A DNA stretch of 64,000 nt. It comes from Streptomyces sp. CB02980. GTDB lineage: Bacteria > Actinomycetota > Actinomycetes > Streptomycetales > Streptomycetaceae. The translations under genes were made by a program, and so were the position numbers. How positions within the stretch are numbered: position 1 is the first letter of the stretch; each line of letters begins with the position of its first letter. Below the pieces are notes generated by a model, which had not been told where the DNA came from, did no database searches, and was given only the letters and a program-made list of their open reading frames with translations. The stretch spans positions 1 to 64,000 of the forward strand of contig NZ_JACSCH020000004.1 of assembly GCF_014451325.2 (NCBI RefSeq). Reading direction: 5' to 3'. Below, piece by piece: positions 16,295 through 24,358 of the stretch.

Positions 16295-17401
16295 TCAGCG
16301 CGGCAGCGTCGCCGGGTTGCCGCCGTTCGCCTCGTACCCCGCCACCGCCAGGTTCCGGAAGACCGTGAACTCCGCCGCCGGGTCACCGCTCAGCGTCCAC
16401 GGCACCGCGCCCACGTGCCCGTCGACCTTCACCAGCTGGTGCATGCCCTCCGCCCAGCGCTCGCCGCGCACCAGGAACCAGACGAGCAGATGACGGACGT
16501 GCGCCAGCATCGGGTCGTCCGGACGGGCCGAGTGCACCGCGTACAGCGCGCCGTCCATCGCCTTCGACACCACGGCCGTACGGAAGAAGTCCTGCACGAG
16601 CACCACGTCCGGCACGTGCTCGTACACCGCGAACAGCGGGAGCGCCGCGAGCAGCGAACCCCGCGGGGCGCGCGCCGCGGCCGTCGTCGCGAAGTGGTCG
16701 GCCTCCTCGCGGGAGCCGTGCCACTTCTCGCACCAGTAGTGCAGGGCCGCGAGATGGGCGCCCATGTGCTGCGGCGCCCGGTCGATGACCCGCGCCCACA
16801 CCTGGTCGAACTCCTCGTGGCTGTAGCCGAGACCGCGGGCCACGGCCAGCTGCGTGATGTACGGGACCGGGTCGCCCGGAGCGAGCAGCGCCGCCTCGTC
16901 GGAGACCTTCCGCGCCTCCTCCAGGATGATCCGGAAGTCGTCGGTCCCCGCCGCCGAGGAACGCCAGGCCTGCTGCACCAGGAACTCGCCGTGCACCGCC
17001 GCGCCGCCCGCGTCCTTCGGGGCCTCCGCCCGCCAGGTCCGCAGCCACGCGCCGCCGACGCCCGGCCGCTCCTGGAGCTCAAGGGACGCGGCGCCCGCGA
17101 AGGCCTGGACGCGCTGCCAGCGCACCTCGCCCTCCTTGTCGGTGGCGGCGAGCAGCCGCGACGCGGCCCGCCAGTCCTGGGTGGCCTGGACGACGTCGAG
17201 GACGTGCAGGAGCTCGTCGTCCGCGCCCGGGAGCCGTACGTCCTGGTCCTCCTGACGCACGAATCCGTACGCCTCCGGATCCGCCGCGTCCGGGGCGCCC
17301 GGAGCGACCTGCCGGATCCCGCCACCGCGGCGGCGCAGCAGGTAGGGGCCGAGGACGCCGAACAACAGGCCCAGCGCGATCAGGAACCAGAGAATCTCCA
17401 T
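16295..17401 (-). CDS. Membrane-anchored helical-repeat hypothetical protein
   Basis: 368 residues. One N-terminal membrane segment (MEILWFLIALGLLFGVLGPYLL) is followed by RRRG and a large helical region reminiscent of tetratricopeptide-type repeats (DWRAASRLLAATDKEGEVRWQRV; VPYITQLAVARGLGYSHEEFDQVWARVI; HMGAHLAALHYWCEKWHG). The topology puts the body in the cytoplasm. No enzymatic motif seen. A conserved Streptomyces type of unknown function; the TnpB element lies in its upstream region. Confidence 0.75.
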   Translation of the reverse strand: MEILWFLIALGLLFGVLGPYLLRRRGGGIRQVAPGAPDAADPEAYGFVRQEDQDVRLPGADDELLHVLDVVQATQDWRAASRLLAATDKEGEVRWQRVQAFAGAASLELQERPGVGGAWLRTWRAEAPKDAGGAAVHGEFLVQQAWRSSAAGTDDFRIILEEARKVSDEAALLAPGDPVPYITQLAVARGLGYSHEEFDQVWARVIDRAPQHMGAHLAALHYWCEKWHGSREEADHFATTAAARAPRGSLLAALPLFAVYEHVPDVVLVQDFFRTAVVSKAMDGALYAVHSARPDDPMLAHVRHLLVWFLVRGERWAEGMHQLVKVDGHVGAVPWTLSGDPAAEFTVFRNLAVAGYEANGGNPATLPR

Positions 17402-17466
17402 ACCTGAATCTTCGCAGGTAGTCCCGGCCGAGCGAGAATGCGTTCCTCAGCCCGGACCCGCGAAGC

Positions 17467-17512
17467 GGCGGCGTTCTCTGCGGCTCCGGGGCGGCGTTTT
17501 CTGCGGCTCCGG
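17467..17512. repeat. 23-bp tandem repeat, two copies
   Basis: GGCGGCGTTCTCTGCGGCTC-type units at 17467-17489 and 17490-17512, one mismatch. They lie at the left flank of the IS remnant, possibly duplicated host sequence near the insertion point. Confidence 0.75.
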
Positions 17513-17554
17513 CCGGTGTGCTCGGCGCACGAGTACCGGGAGCTGATGCTTGTG

Positions 17555-17653
17555 AAGCCGTCTCGCAGACGTCCCGCATGATCGATGCGCAGCGGGTCAG
17601 AATGTCGTCGTCGAAGACCTCACGCCGATACGTGGTGACGCAAGCGAAACGGC
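17555..17653 (-). pseudogene. Remnant of IS200-type transposase TnpA
   Basis: In one minus-strand frame the stretch reads FACVTTYRREVF, DDDILTRCASIMRDVCE, matching the N-terminal part of Y1 (HUH) transposases of Streptomyces IS200/IS605 elements (typically LVFVTKYRR, LTRCEEIMR). After DVCE the similarity stops, so the HUH motif, catalytic Tyr and all later parts are missing, as is the Met start. It is divergent from tnpB, as in IS605. Confidence 0.7.
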
Positions 17654-17672
17654 CTGGGAGGGGGTGGGCCCG

Positions 17673-18956
17673 GTGATCCGTGCGTACAAGTTCCTCATAC
17701 GGCCCACCATGGGCCAGTCGATCGCGCTGGGCGAGATGCTGCGCGATCACTGTTCTCTTTACAACGGCGCGTTGCAGGAACGTCGGGACGCCTACCGGCA
17801 CGCGTCGAAGTCGAGCGTCAGGTACGGGCAGCAGTCGGCGCAGCTCAAGGAGATCCGGGCATTCGATCCGGAGCGTCAGGGCCGCTGGTCGTTCTCTTCC
17901 CAGCAGGCCACGCTCCGCCGGTTGGACAAGGCGTTCGCAGCGTTCTTCCGCCGGGTCAAGGCCGGCGAGACGCCCGGCTACCCCCGCTTCCGTGGCGTGA
18001 ACTGGTTCGACACCGTGGACTTCCCCAAGGACGGCGACGGCTGCCGCTGGGACTCCACCCCGAACGATCCCGGCACCCGCGTCCGTTTTCAGGGTGTCGG
18101 GCACGTCAAGGTCAACCAGCACCGGCCAGTGGTCGGAAAGGTCAAGACCGTCTCCGCCAAGCGCGAGGGCAAGCGCTGGTACGTGATCCTCACCGCCGAG
18201 CAGGCCACCCCCGAGCCGCTGCCCAGGACAGGCAGCGTGACCGGTATCGACATGGGCGTATCCAACTTCCTTGCCGACTCCGGCGGCGGGTTCGTGCCCA
18301 ACCCCCGTCATGGCCGGAAAGCCGCCGCGAGCCTTGAAGCCGCGCAGCAGGCCCTCGCCCGGTTCCCCCGTGTGCGTCGCGACAAGCGCACGCGAAATCA
18401 CCAGCGGGCTGTTGAGAGGGTTGCCGACCTGTATCGCAAGGTCCGCCGCCGGCGGCTCGACCACGCACACAAGACCGCCCTGGACCTGGTCCGCGAACAC
18501 GACTTCATCGCTCACGAAGACCTCAAGATCTGCAACATGGTCAAGGCACCCGCCCCGAAGCCCGACCCCGATACGCCGGGCGTCTTCCTGGCCAACCGGG
18601 CCGCCGCGAAGGCCGGGCTCAACCGTTCGATCTCAGATGCCGGATGGGGGGTGTTCCTGACGATCCTGCACGCCAAGGCTGAAAGCGCCGGACGAGACGT
18701 GATCGCCGTGGACCCCCGAGACACCTCCCGTACCTGCCCCGAATGCGGGCACGTCGCCAAGGAGAGCCGGCCCACACAGGAGAAGTTCCACTGCGTTTCG
18801 TGCGGCCACTCGGCCCACGCGGACACGGTGGGCGCTCGGAACGTTCTACGGGCCGGGCTGGCCCGTCGCGAAGCCTCACCGGCCTGGCGAGAAGCCCCCT
18901 CATTGATGAGGGGGAGGAGTCACGTGTCCATTGTCCAGGAAACGGACACTCGTTGA
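17673..18956 (+). CDS. tnpB: TnpB, RNA-guided nuclease of an IS605-type element
   Basis: 427 residues from GTG 17673, 9 nt after GGGAGGGG; GTG 17664 abuts that site. The RuvC catalytic residues appear intact: Asp193 (GIDMGVSNF), Glu282 (IAHEDLKI), Asp384 (HADTVGARN). A Cys4 zinc ribbon (CPECG, CVSCG) lies between the last two. TnpB proteins use an RNA made from the element's right end to cut matching DNA beside a short motif. The frame does not stop at the right-end hairpin: the last residues (SLMRGRSHVSIVQETDTR) are encoded by the hairpin and by flanking DNA, so the C-terminus is extended. Confidence 0.93.
   Translation: MIRAYKFLIRPTMGQSIALGEMLRDHCSLYNGALQERRDAYRHASKSSVRYGQQSAQLKEIRAFDPERQGRWSFSSQQATLRRLDKAFAAFFRRVKAGETPGYPRFRGVNWFDTVDFPKDGDGCRWDSTPNDPGTRVRFQGVGHVKVNQHRPVVGKVKTVSAKREGKRWYVILTAEQATPEPLPRTGSVTGIDMGVSNFLADSGGGFVPNPRHGRKAAASLEAAQQALARFPRVRRDKRTRNHQRAVERVADLYRKVRRRRLDHAHKTALDLVREHDFIAHEDLKICNMVKAPAPKPDPDTPGVFLANRAAAKAGLNRSISDAGWGVFLTILHAKAESAGRDVIAVDPRDTSRTCPECGHVAKESRPTQEKFHCVSCGHSAHADTVGARNVLRAGLARREASPAWREAPSLMRGRSHVSIVQETDTR
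18895..18923 (+). ncRNA. Right-end hairpin, 3' part of the TnpB guide RNA scaffold
   Basis: CCCCCTC (18895-18901), loop ATTGAT, GAGGGGG (18908-18914), then AGGAGTCAC. In this family the omega RNA overlaps the 3' end of tnpB, ends its scaffold at the right end, and takes its guide from the DNA just beyond, here starting GTGTCCATTGTCCAGG. Inferred by analogy; the 5' end of the RNA is not defined. Confidence 0.5.
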
Positions 18957-19001
18957 GACGATCGCGGCGCCGGGGGCCTCTCGGGACTACGCTCCTGACA
19001 C

Positions 19002-20156
19002 ATGAGCGACCAGCACTCTCACCAGAGCTTCGAGACCCGCGCGATCCATGCGGGCAACACCGCGGACCCGCTGACCGGCGCGGTCGTCCCGCCCATCTAC
19101 CAGGTGTCCACCTACAAGCAGGACGGCGTGGGCGGGCTGCGCGGCGGTTACGAGTACAGCCGCAGCGCCAATCCCACCCGTACGGCCCTTGAAGAGAACC
19201 TGGCGGCCCTGGAGGGCGGCCGGCGCGGTCTGGCCTTCGCCTCGGGCCTGGCCGCCGAGGACTGCCTGCTGCGCGCGCTCCTCGCGCCCGGCGACCACGT
19301 GGTCATCCCGAACGACGCCTACGGCGGAACGTTCCGGCTCTTCGCCAAGGTCGTGCAGCGATGGGGCGTCGACTTCTCCGTCGCGAACACCTCCGACGTC
19401 GAAGCGGTGCGCGCCGCCGTCAACGACCGTACGAAGCTGATCTGGGTCGAGACCCCGTCGAACCCGCTGCTCGGCATCACCGACATCGAGGCGATCGCGG
19501 GCGTCGCCCGCCAGGCCGGCGTGAAGCTCGTCGTCGACAACACCTTCGCCTCGCCGTACCTCCAGCAGCCGCTGGCGCTGGGCGCGGACGTCGTCGTGCA
19601 CTCCCTGACCAAGTACATGGGCGGCCACTCCGACGTCGTCGGCGGCGCGCTGGTGACGGCCGACGAGGAGCTCGGCGAGGAGCTGGCGTACCACCAGAAC
19701 GCGATGGGCGCGGTCGCCGGTCCCTTCGACTCGTGGATCGTGCTGCGCGGCATCAAGACCCTCGCGGTCCGCATGGACCGGCACAGCGAGAACGCCGAGA
19801 AGATCGTCGAGATGCTGACCCAGCACCCGAAGGTGACCCAGGTCCTCTACCCGGGTCTCCCGGAGCACCCGGGGCACGAGATCGCCGCCAAGCAGATGCG
19901 TTCCTTCGGCGGCATGATCTCGTTCCGCGTGGAGGGCGGCGAGGAGGCGGCCGTCGAGGTCTGCAACCGTGCGCAGCTCTTCACCCTCGGTGAGTCCCTC
20001 GGCGGCGTCGAGTCCCTCATCGAGCACCCGGGCCGGATGACCCACGCGAGCGTCGCGGGCTCCGCCCTGGAGGTCCCGGCCGACCTCGTCCGCCTCTCGG
20101 TGGGCATCGAGAACGTCGACGACCTGCTCGCCGACCTGCGTCAGGCGCTGGGCTAG
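19002..20156 (+). CDS. metB: Cystathionine gamma-synthase
   Basis: 384 residues. A PLP enzyme of the Cys/Met metabolism family: FASGLAAE (cofactor phosphate), VDNTFASPYLQQP, and the PLP lysine Lys204 in HSLTKYMGGHSD. It joins an O-acylhomoserine and cysteine to cystathionine in the route to methionine; members of this family can also act as lyases, so the direction is inferred from closest resemblance. There is no ribosome binding site; TACGCT (18988-18993) ends 8 nt before the ATG, suggesting a leaderless mRNA. The upstream region now carries the TnpB element, so older control sites may have been displaced. Confidence 0.92.
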   Translation: MSDQHSHQSFETRAIHAGNTADPLTGAVVPPIYQVSTYKQDGVGGLRGGYEYSRSANPTRTALEENLAALEGGRRGLAFASGLAAEDCLLRALLAPGDHVVIPNDAYGGTFRLFAKVVQRWGVDFSVANTSDVEAVRAAVNDRTKLIWVETPSNPLLGITDIEAIAGVARQAGVKLVVDNTFASPYLQQPLALGADVVVHSLTKYMGGHSDVVGGALVTADEELGEELAYHQNAMGAVAGPFDSWIVLRGIKTLAVRMDRHSENAEKIVEMLTQHPKVTQVLYPGLPEHPGHEIAAKQMRSFGGMISFRVEGGEEAAVEVCNRAQLFTLGESLGGVESLIEHPGRMTHASVAGSALEVPADLVRLSVGIENVDDLLADLRQALG

Positions 20157-20161
20157 CCGGT

Positions 20162-20199
20162 ACGGAGGCCCGGGCTCCGTGGGGGCCCGGGCCCTCCGT
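20162..20199. terminator. Terminator after metB
   Basis: ACGGAGGCCCGGGC (20162-20175) pairs with GCCCGGGCCCTCCGT (20185-20199), one bulge. It lies between the convergent metB and DUF1059 genes. Confidence 0.75.
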
Positions 20200-20205
20200 C
20201 GTCGT

Positions 20206-20397
20206 TCAGGTCCCTGGCAGGGCTTCCTTCAGGTAGCCGCGGACCTCCTCGCGGAACTCGGGCGTGTCCGTGTGCTCGTGCACGGAGACCGCGTGCTCGA
20301 CGGCTGCCCGAAGCACTTCCTCCTCCTCGCCCGAGATGTAGAGCGAGCAGCCGGAGACGCTGGGGGCGTCCCGGCAGTCGGTTGCTTTCCTGGCCAT
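20206..20397 (-). CDS. DUF1059 small protein
   Basis: 63 residues (MARKATDCRDAPSVSGCSLYI to REEVRGYLKEALPGT). Matches the DUF1059 pattern: a Cys-containing N-terminal strand region (DCRD, GCSLYISGEEEEVLRAAVEHAVSVHEH) followed by a short helical end. Cytoplasmic. Function unknown. Confidence 0.8.
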   Translation of the reverse strand: MARKATDCRDAPSVSGCSLYISGEEEEVLRAAVEHAVSVHEHTDTPEFREEVRGYLKEALPGT

Positions 20398-20452
20398 GAC
20401 GACCTCCTGACGGGCCTGCGGGCAGGCCCCTCCTTCCAGGCTAGGACCGTCC

Positions 20453-20704
20453 TCACAAGCCGTCGAACGGCGGTGTGGTCTCCGCCGCCGGGGCCTCCCA
20501 GGGCTGTGCCACCGACGCCCAGAGCACGAAGGCGAGCACCGCGAGCGCGAACAGCGTCCACGCCGCCCGTCGCACCGCCCGGTTCCGCCGGAGCAGGCGG
20601 GCTCCGCGTTCCGCGGCCGCCCCTGCCAGGTCGCCGGGGACCGGCGGGTGCGGGGTGTCGAGCAGCCGCCGGACGGCCGCCTCCTTGTCCTCGTACCGGC
20701 TCAT
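20453..20704 (-). CDS. Small single-span membrane protein, likely sigma-factor partner
   Basis: 83 residues. A charged N-terminal ~45 residues (MSRYEDKEAAVRRLLDTPHPPVP; RGARLLRRNRAVRR), one membrane segment (AAWTLFALAVLAFVLWASVA) and a short outer tail. Its start overlaps the stop of the sigma-like gene by four bases (20701-20704). This size and topology fit a minimal anti-sigma factor, but no ZAS motif (HxxxCxxC) is present, so this is an inference from position. Confidence 0.65.
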   Translation of the reverse strand: MSRYEDKEAAVRRLLDTPHPPVPGDLAGAAAERGARLLRRNRAVRRAAWTLFALAVLAFVLWASVAQPWEAPAAETTPPFDGL

Positions 20705-21183
20705 GCGGCGGTCCTCCCGGCAGGATTCCCCGTGCTGCCCCTGGCCGCCCTCAGGGTGGCCACCGCCCGGGCGTGGACGGCCCTGACACGGGCCTCCGGC
20801 ACTCCGAGCAGTGCCGCGACCTGCTCCTCTGCGACCCCTTCGTACAGCCGGAGGACGACGACGAGCCGTTCCTGCGGGTGGAGGGCGGAGAGCACCCCGC
20901 CCCGGCCGCCGTGGTGCCGCCAGGCGGTGCGCGCGAAGCGGGCGGCGAGCTCGCGCCGGGTGAGCTCGTACGGATCATCGTCCTGCGGTCGCCCCCACAC
21001 CGCGTAGGTGTGCGCCAGGGCTGCGGTCAGCAGGGCCTGGGCGTACGGGTTGCGGGTGCGGGTCTCGGCGGTGAGCAGGGTCGCGGTGTGCAGCAGCCGG
21101 CCCGCCGCCCCGGCCACGAAGGCGTCGAATTCCCGGGCGCGGTGGGCGCGTTCGGCGCGGGGTCCGTTCCGCTGCTCTGCCAC
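20701..21183 (-). CDS. Small ECF-like sigma factor
   Basis: 160 residues from GTG with GAGGAC upstream. The C-terminal half is a good region 4: SALHPQERLVVVLRLYEGVAEEQVAALLGVPEARVRAVHARAVATLRAAR. The N-terminal half (EFDAFVAGAAGRLLHTATLLTAETRTRNPYAQALL) is a degenerate region 2, as in the SigE-like actinobacterial group. It is co-translated with the small membrane protein that overlaps its stop. Target promoters unknown. Confidence 0.75.
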   Translation of the reverse strand: MAEQRNGPRAERAHRAREFDAFVAGAAGRLLHTATLLTAETRTRNPYAQALLTAALAHTYAVWGRPQDDDPYELTRRELAARFARTAWRHHGGRGGVLSALHPQERLVVVLRLYEGVAEEQVAALLGVPEARVRAVHARAVATLRAARGSTGNPAGRTAA

Positions 21184-21214
21184 GTCCTCATCTGAGGACA
21201 GCGCGGGGGCGGGG

Positions 21215-21802
21215 TCAAGAGGTCTGCGCGGACTCGCTCGACCCGTCGGCCGGGCCCTCGGTCGTGGACGGGGCCGCCGGCGCGGGCGCCGCCGTGGCCG
21301 CGGACTCCGTCGCCGGTCCGCCCGTGTGCGCCGACTGCCGTACGGACAGGGCGGTGTTGAAGCGGGTGAGCAGGGTGCAGAAGGACTCCCGCTCGTCCGG
21401 CGTCCAGCCCTCCGTGACCTCGACCATCAGCTGGCGGCGCGAGGAGCGGACCTCCTCCAGGCGGGCGAGCCCGCGGGGCGACAGCTGGAGCACGACCGCG
21501 CGCCCGTCCTCCGGGTGCGAGGTGCGCTTCACCAGGCCGGTGTCGACGAGCGGGGCGACCTGGCGGGTGACCGTCGAGGAGTCGATGCCCATGCCCGCCG
21601 CGAGGGCTTTCACGCCCATCGGGCCTTCCTGGTCAAGGCGGTTGAGGAGCAGGTACGCGGCGCGGTCCATCGAGTTGCGGAGCTGCCCGGTGCCACCGAG
21701 GCGCGTCTGTTCGGCCCGGCGGGCGAAGACGGCCACCTGGTGCTGGAGGGCGTCGAGGAGACCGGGGTCGAACTCAGTCGTCATGTCCTGAGATGTGGGC
21801 AT
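21215..21802 (-). CDS. MarR-family transcriptional regulator
   Basis: 195 residues from ATG 21802 (GAGAGAG upstream); ATG 21784 is a possible later start. A winged helix: MDRAAYLLLNRLDQEGPMGVKALAAGMGIDSSTVTRQVAPLVDTGLVKRTSHPEDGRAVVLQLSPRGLARL has the MarR recognition helix and wing DxR-like DGR. The C-terminal ~45 residues are Ala/Pro/Thr-rich and disordered. Divergent from ilvA with ~150 bp between. Confidence 0.88.
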   Translation of the reverse strand: MPTSQDMTTEFDPGLLDALQHQVAVFARRAEQTRLGGTGQLRNSMDRAAYLLLNRLDQEGPMGVKALAAGMGIDSSTVTRQVAPLVDTGLVKRTSHPEDGRAVVLQLSPRGLARLEEVRSSRRQLMVEVTEGWTPDERESFCTLLTRFNTALSVRQSAHTGGPATESAATAAPAPAAPSTTEGPADGSSESAQTS

Positions 21803-21951
21803 GGCTGTGGGTCTCTCTCGTGCGGGGGTGGTCGGTTGGTGGGGGACAGAGTACGCGGCCCCGGGGAGGTCCGTACCGGGGCTGCGCAAACCCGCTGGGG
21901 CACCTGGTCGCCGGGCGGCCACCAGGGCCGTGAGCTGCGAGACTTGCTGTC

Positions 21952-23181
21952 ATGAGCTTCCGTACGCCAGACCCCTTGCACCGGCTGATGCTCGACGATG
22001 TACGGGGGGCGCAGAAGATGCTGTCCGGGGTGGCCCGGACGACCGCGATGGAGGGCAGCCGCCATCTGTCGTCGCTGGTGGGAGCGCCCGTCCACCTCAA
22101 GTGCGAGAACCTCCAGCGGACCGGTTCGTTCAAGCTGCGCGGGGCGTACGTGCGGATCGCGGGGCTGCGGCCCGAGGAGCGGGCGGCCGGGGTCGTCGCC
22201 GCCTCGGCCGGCAACCACGCGCAGGGTGTGGCGCTCGCCTCGAATCTGCTCGGCGTGCACGCGACGGTCTTCATGCCGGTCGGGGCGCCGCTGCCGAAGG
22301 TCGCGGCGACCCGGGAGTACGGCGCCGACGTCCGGCTGCACGGTCATGTCGTGGACGAGACGCTGGCGGCGGCGGAGCGGTACGCGCGGGAGACCGGGGC
22401 CGTCTTCATCCATCCCTTCGACCACCCCGACATCATCGTCGGGCAGGGCACGGTGGGCCTGGAGATCCTGGAGCAGTGCCCGGAGGTCCGGACGATCCTG
22501 GTGGGCATCGGCGGCGGCGGTCTCGCCGCGGGCATCGGGCTCGCGGTGAAGTCGCTGCGCCCGGACGTGAAGGTGATCGGGGTGCAGGCCGAGGGCGCCG
22601 CCGCCTACCCGCCCTCGCTGGCCGCCGGACACCCGGTGGTGATCGAGTCGCCGGTGACGATGGCGGACGGGATCAAGGTGGGACGGCCGGGCGACGTGCC
22701 GTTCGCGCTGATCCAGGAGTACGTCGACGAGGTGCGTACGGTCTCCGAGGACGCGCTCTCCTCGGCGCTGCTGCTCTGTCTGGAGCGGGCGAAGCTGGTC
22801 GTCGAACCGGCCGGTGCCAGCCCGGTGGCGGCCCTGCTCAGCGACCCGAAGTCCGTCAAGGGCCCGGTGGTGGCGGTGCTGTCCGGCGGGAACGTCGACC
22901 CGCTGCTGCTCCAGCGCATCCTGCGGCACGGCATGGCCGCCGGGGGCCGCTATCTGAGCCTGCGGCTGCGGGTCGCGGACCGGCCGGGGGTCCTGGCGAC
23001 GATGCTCGCGGTGCTCACGGTCGCCGACGCGAACGTCCTGGACGTCAGCCATGTGCGGACCGATCCGCGGCTCGGCCTGACCGAGGCGGAGGTCGAGCTG
23101 CACCTGGAGACGAAGGGCCCGGAGCACTGCCGCGAGGTGGCGGACGCCCTGCGGGACGCGGGGTACACGGTGCTGGGCTGA
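21952..23181 (+). CDS. ilvA: Threonine ammonia-lyase (threonine dehydratase)
   Basis: 409 residues. PLP-dependent deamination of threonine to 2-oxobutanoate, the entry to isoleucine synthesis. The PLP lysine is Lys61 in TGSFKLRGAY; SAGNHAQGVA and the glycine loop GIGGGGLAAGI bind the cofactor phosphate. The last ~80 residues form one ACT-like domain (LSLRLRVADRPGVLATMLAVLTVADANVLDVSH), the shorter C-terminus typical of the catabolic-type enzyme rather than the two-ACT biosynthetic form. Complete; no attenuator seen. Confidence 0.92.
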   Translation: MSFRTPDPLHRLMLDDVRGAQKMLSGVARTTAMEGSRHLSSLVGAPVHLKCENLQRTGSFKLRGAYVRIAGLRPEERAAGVVAASAGNHAQGVALASNLLGVHATVFMPVGAPLPKVAATREYGADVRLHGHVVDETLAAAERYARETGAVFIHPFDHPDIIVGQGTVGLEILEQCPEVRTILVGIGGGGLAAGIGLAVKSLRPDVKVIGVQAEGAAAYPPSLAAGHPVVIESPVTMADGIKVGRPGDVPFALIQEYVDEVRTVSEDALSSALLLCLERAKLVVEPAGASPVAALLSDPKSVKGPVVAVLSGGNVDPLLLQRILRHGMAAGGRYLSLRLRVADRPGVLATMLAVLTVADANVLDVSHVRTDPRLGLTEAEVELHLETKGPEHCREVADALRDAGYTVLG

Positions 23182-23317
23182 GTCCCGCCCCGTGCCCGCC
23201 CCGTCGCATGATCATGTGTCCCAGGTCACGAATTCACTGGGCGGGGCGGCTCGGGCGAACCTAGGATCGGTGGGAAACGCCCGAATTCAACGTTCGTATC
23301 TCCCTGGGAGTACCCAC

Positions 23318-24358
23318 ATGCCAGGCGCGATCTATGCCGAGGGTCTGGTGAAGACCTTCGGTGACGTACGAGCTCTGGACGGCGTGGACCTCGACGTCCC
23401 CGAGGGCACCGTCCTGGGTCTGCTCGGCCCGAACGGCGCGGGGAAGACGACCGCCGTGCGCGTGCTGACCACCCTCCTCCAGCCCGACAGCGGCCGGGCC
23501 GTCGTCGCCGGGATCGACGTCCTCAAGGACCCCGACGAGGTGCGCCGCAGGATCGGGCTCTCCGGCCAGTTCGCGGCCGTCGACGAGTACCTCACCGGCC
23601 GCGAGAACCTGCAGATGGTCGGGCAGCTCTACCAGATGAGGGCGAAGGACGCGAAGGTGCGGGCCGACGAGCTCCTGGAGCGCTTCAACCTCGCCGACGC
23701 CGCCGACCGCACCGCGAAGACGTACTCCGGAGGCATGCGCCGCCGCCTCGACCTCGCGGCCGCCCTCGTGGTGTCCCCGCCGGTCATGTTCATGGACGAG
23801 CCGACCACCGGCCTCGACCCCCGCAACCGGCAGGGCCTGTGGGAGGTCATCAAGGAGCTCGTCGCGGGCGGTACGACCCTGCTGCTCACCACGCAGTACC
23901 TGGAGGAGGCCGACCACCTCGCCCACGACATCTGCGTGGTCGACCACGGCAAGGTCATCGCGCGCGGCACCTCCGACCAGCTCAAGGCCCAGACGGGCGG
24001 TGAGCGAGTCGAGGTCGTCGTCCACGAGTCGGGGATGATCGGCGACGCCCGGGACGTCCTCGCGCGCTACGGCATCGAGGGCATCGGCCACGGCGAGGTG
24101 TCCGTCGAGGACCACACCCGCAAGCTCACGGTCCCCGTCGCCGGCGGTGCGAAGCTGCTCGCCGAGGTCATCCGCGACCTGGACGCGGTGGGCGTCGAGA
24201 TCGACGACATCGGGCTGCGCCGCCCCACCCTCGACGACGTCTTCATCTCCCTCACCGGCCATGCGGCCGAGCGGGAGGCGGAGGAGAACGGCGGGTCGGG
24301 CGGAGAGTCCCGGCCGGGCGACCGCGGCGGCAAGCGCGTGAAGGAGGCGGCCGAGTGA
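23318..24358 (+). CDS. DrrA-like ABC exporter ATP-binding protein
   Basis: 346 residues from ATG 23318 with GGGAG upstream. Walker A GPNGAGKTT, signature YSGGMRRRLDLA, Walker B VMFMDEPTTGLD, and a C-terminal DrrA-type extension (RRPTLDDVFISLTGH) followed by a charged Gly/Glu tail. The family (daunorubicin exporter DrrA) drives export of drugs or lipids with a DrrB permease. The next gene overlaps by GTGA and is that permease. Confidence 0.92.
   Translation: MPGAIYAEGLVKTFGDVRALDGVDLDVPEGTVLGLLGPNGAGKTTAVRVLTTLLQPDSGRAVVAGIDVLKDPDEVRRRIGLSGQFAAVDEYLTGRENLQMVGQLYQMRAKDAKVRADELLERFNLADAADRTAKTYSGGMRRRLDLAAALVVSPPVMFMDEPTTGLDPRNRQGLWEVIKELVAGGTTLLLTTQYLEEADHLAHDICVVDHGKVIARGTSDQLKAQTGGERVEVVVHESGMIGDARDVLARYGIEGIGHGEVSVEDHTRKLTVPVAGGAKLLAEVIRDLDAVGVEIDDIGLRRPTLDDVFISLTGHAAEREAEENGGSGGESRPGDRGGKRVKEAAE

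Larger units (their letters stand above)
17555..18923 (+). mobile_element. IS200/IS605-family element, tnpA-defective
   Basis: The element has a decayed tnpA, an intact tnpB and a right-end hairpin followed by AGGAGTCAC. The right boundary is placed at the C of TCAC by analogy with Streptomyces relatives; the left end cannot be fixed because tnpA is truncated. It lies in the region between a membrane-protein gene and metB, which are divergent. It should not move by itself but could be mobilised by a TnpA from elsewhere. Confidence 0.7.
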
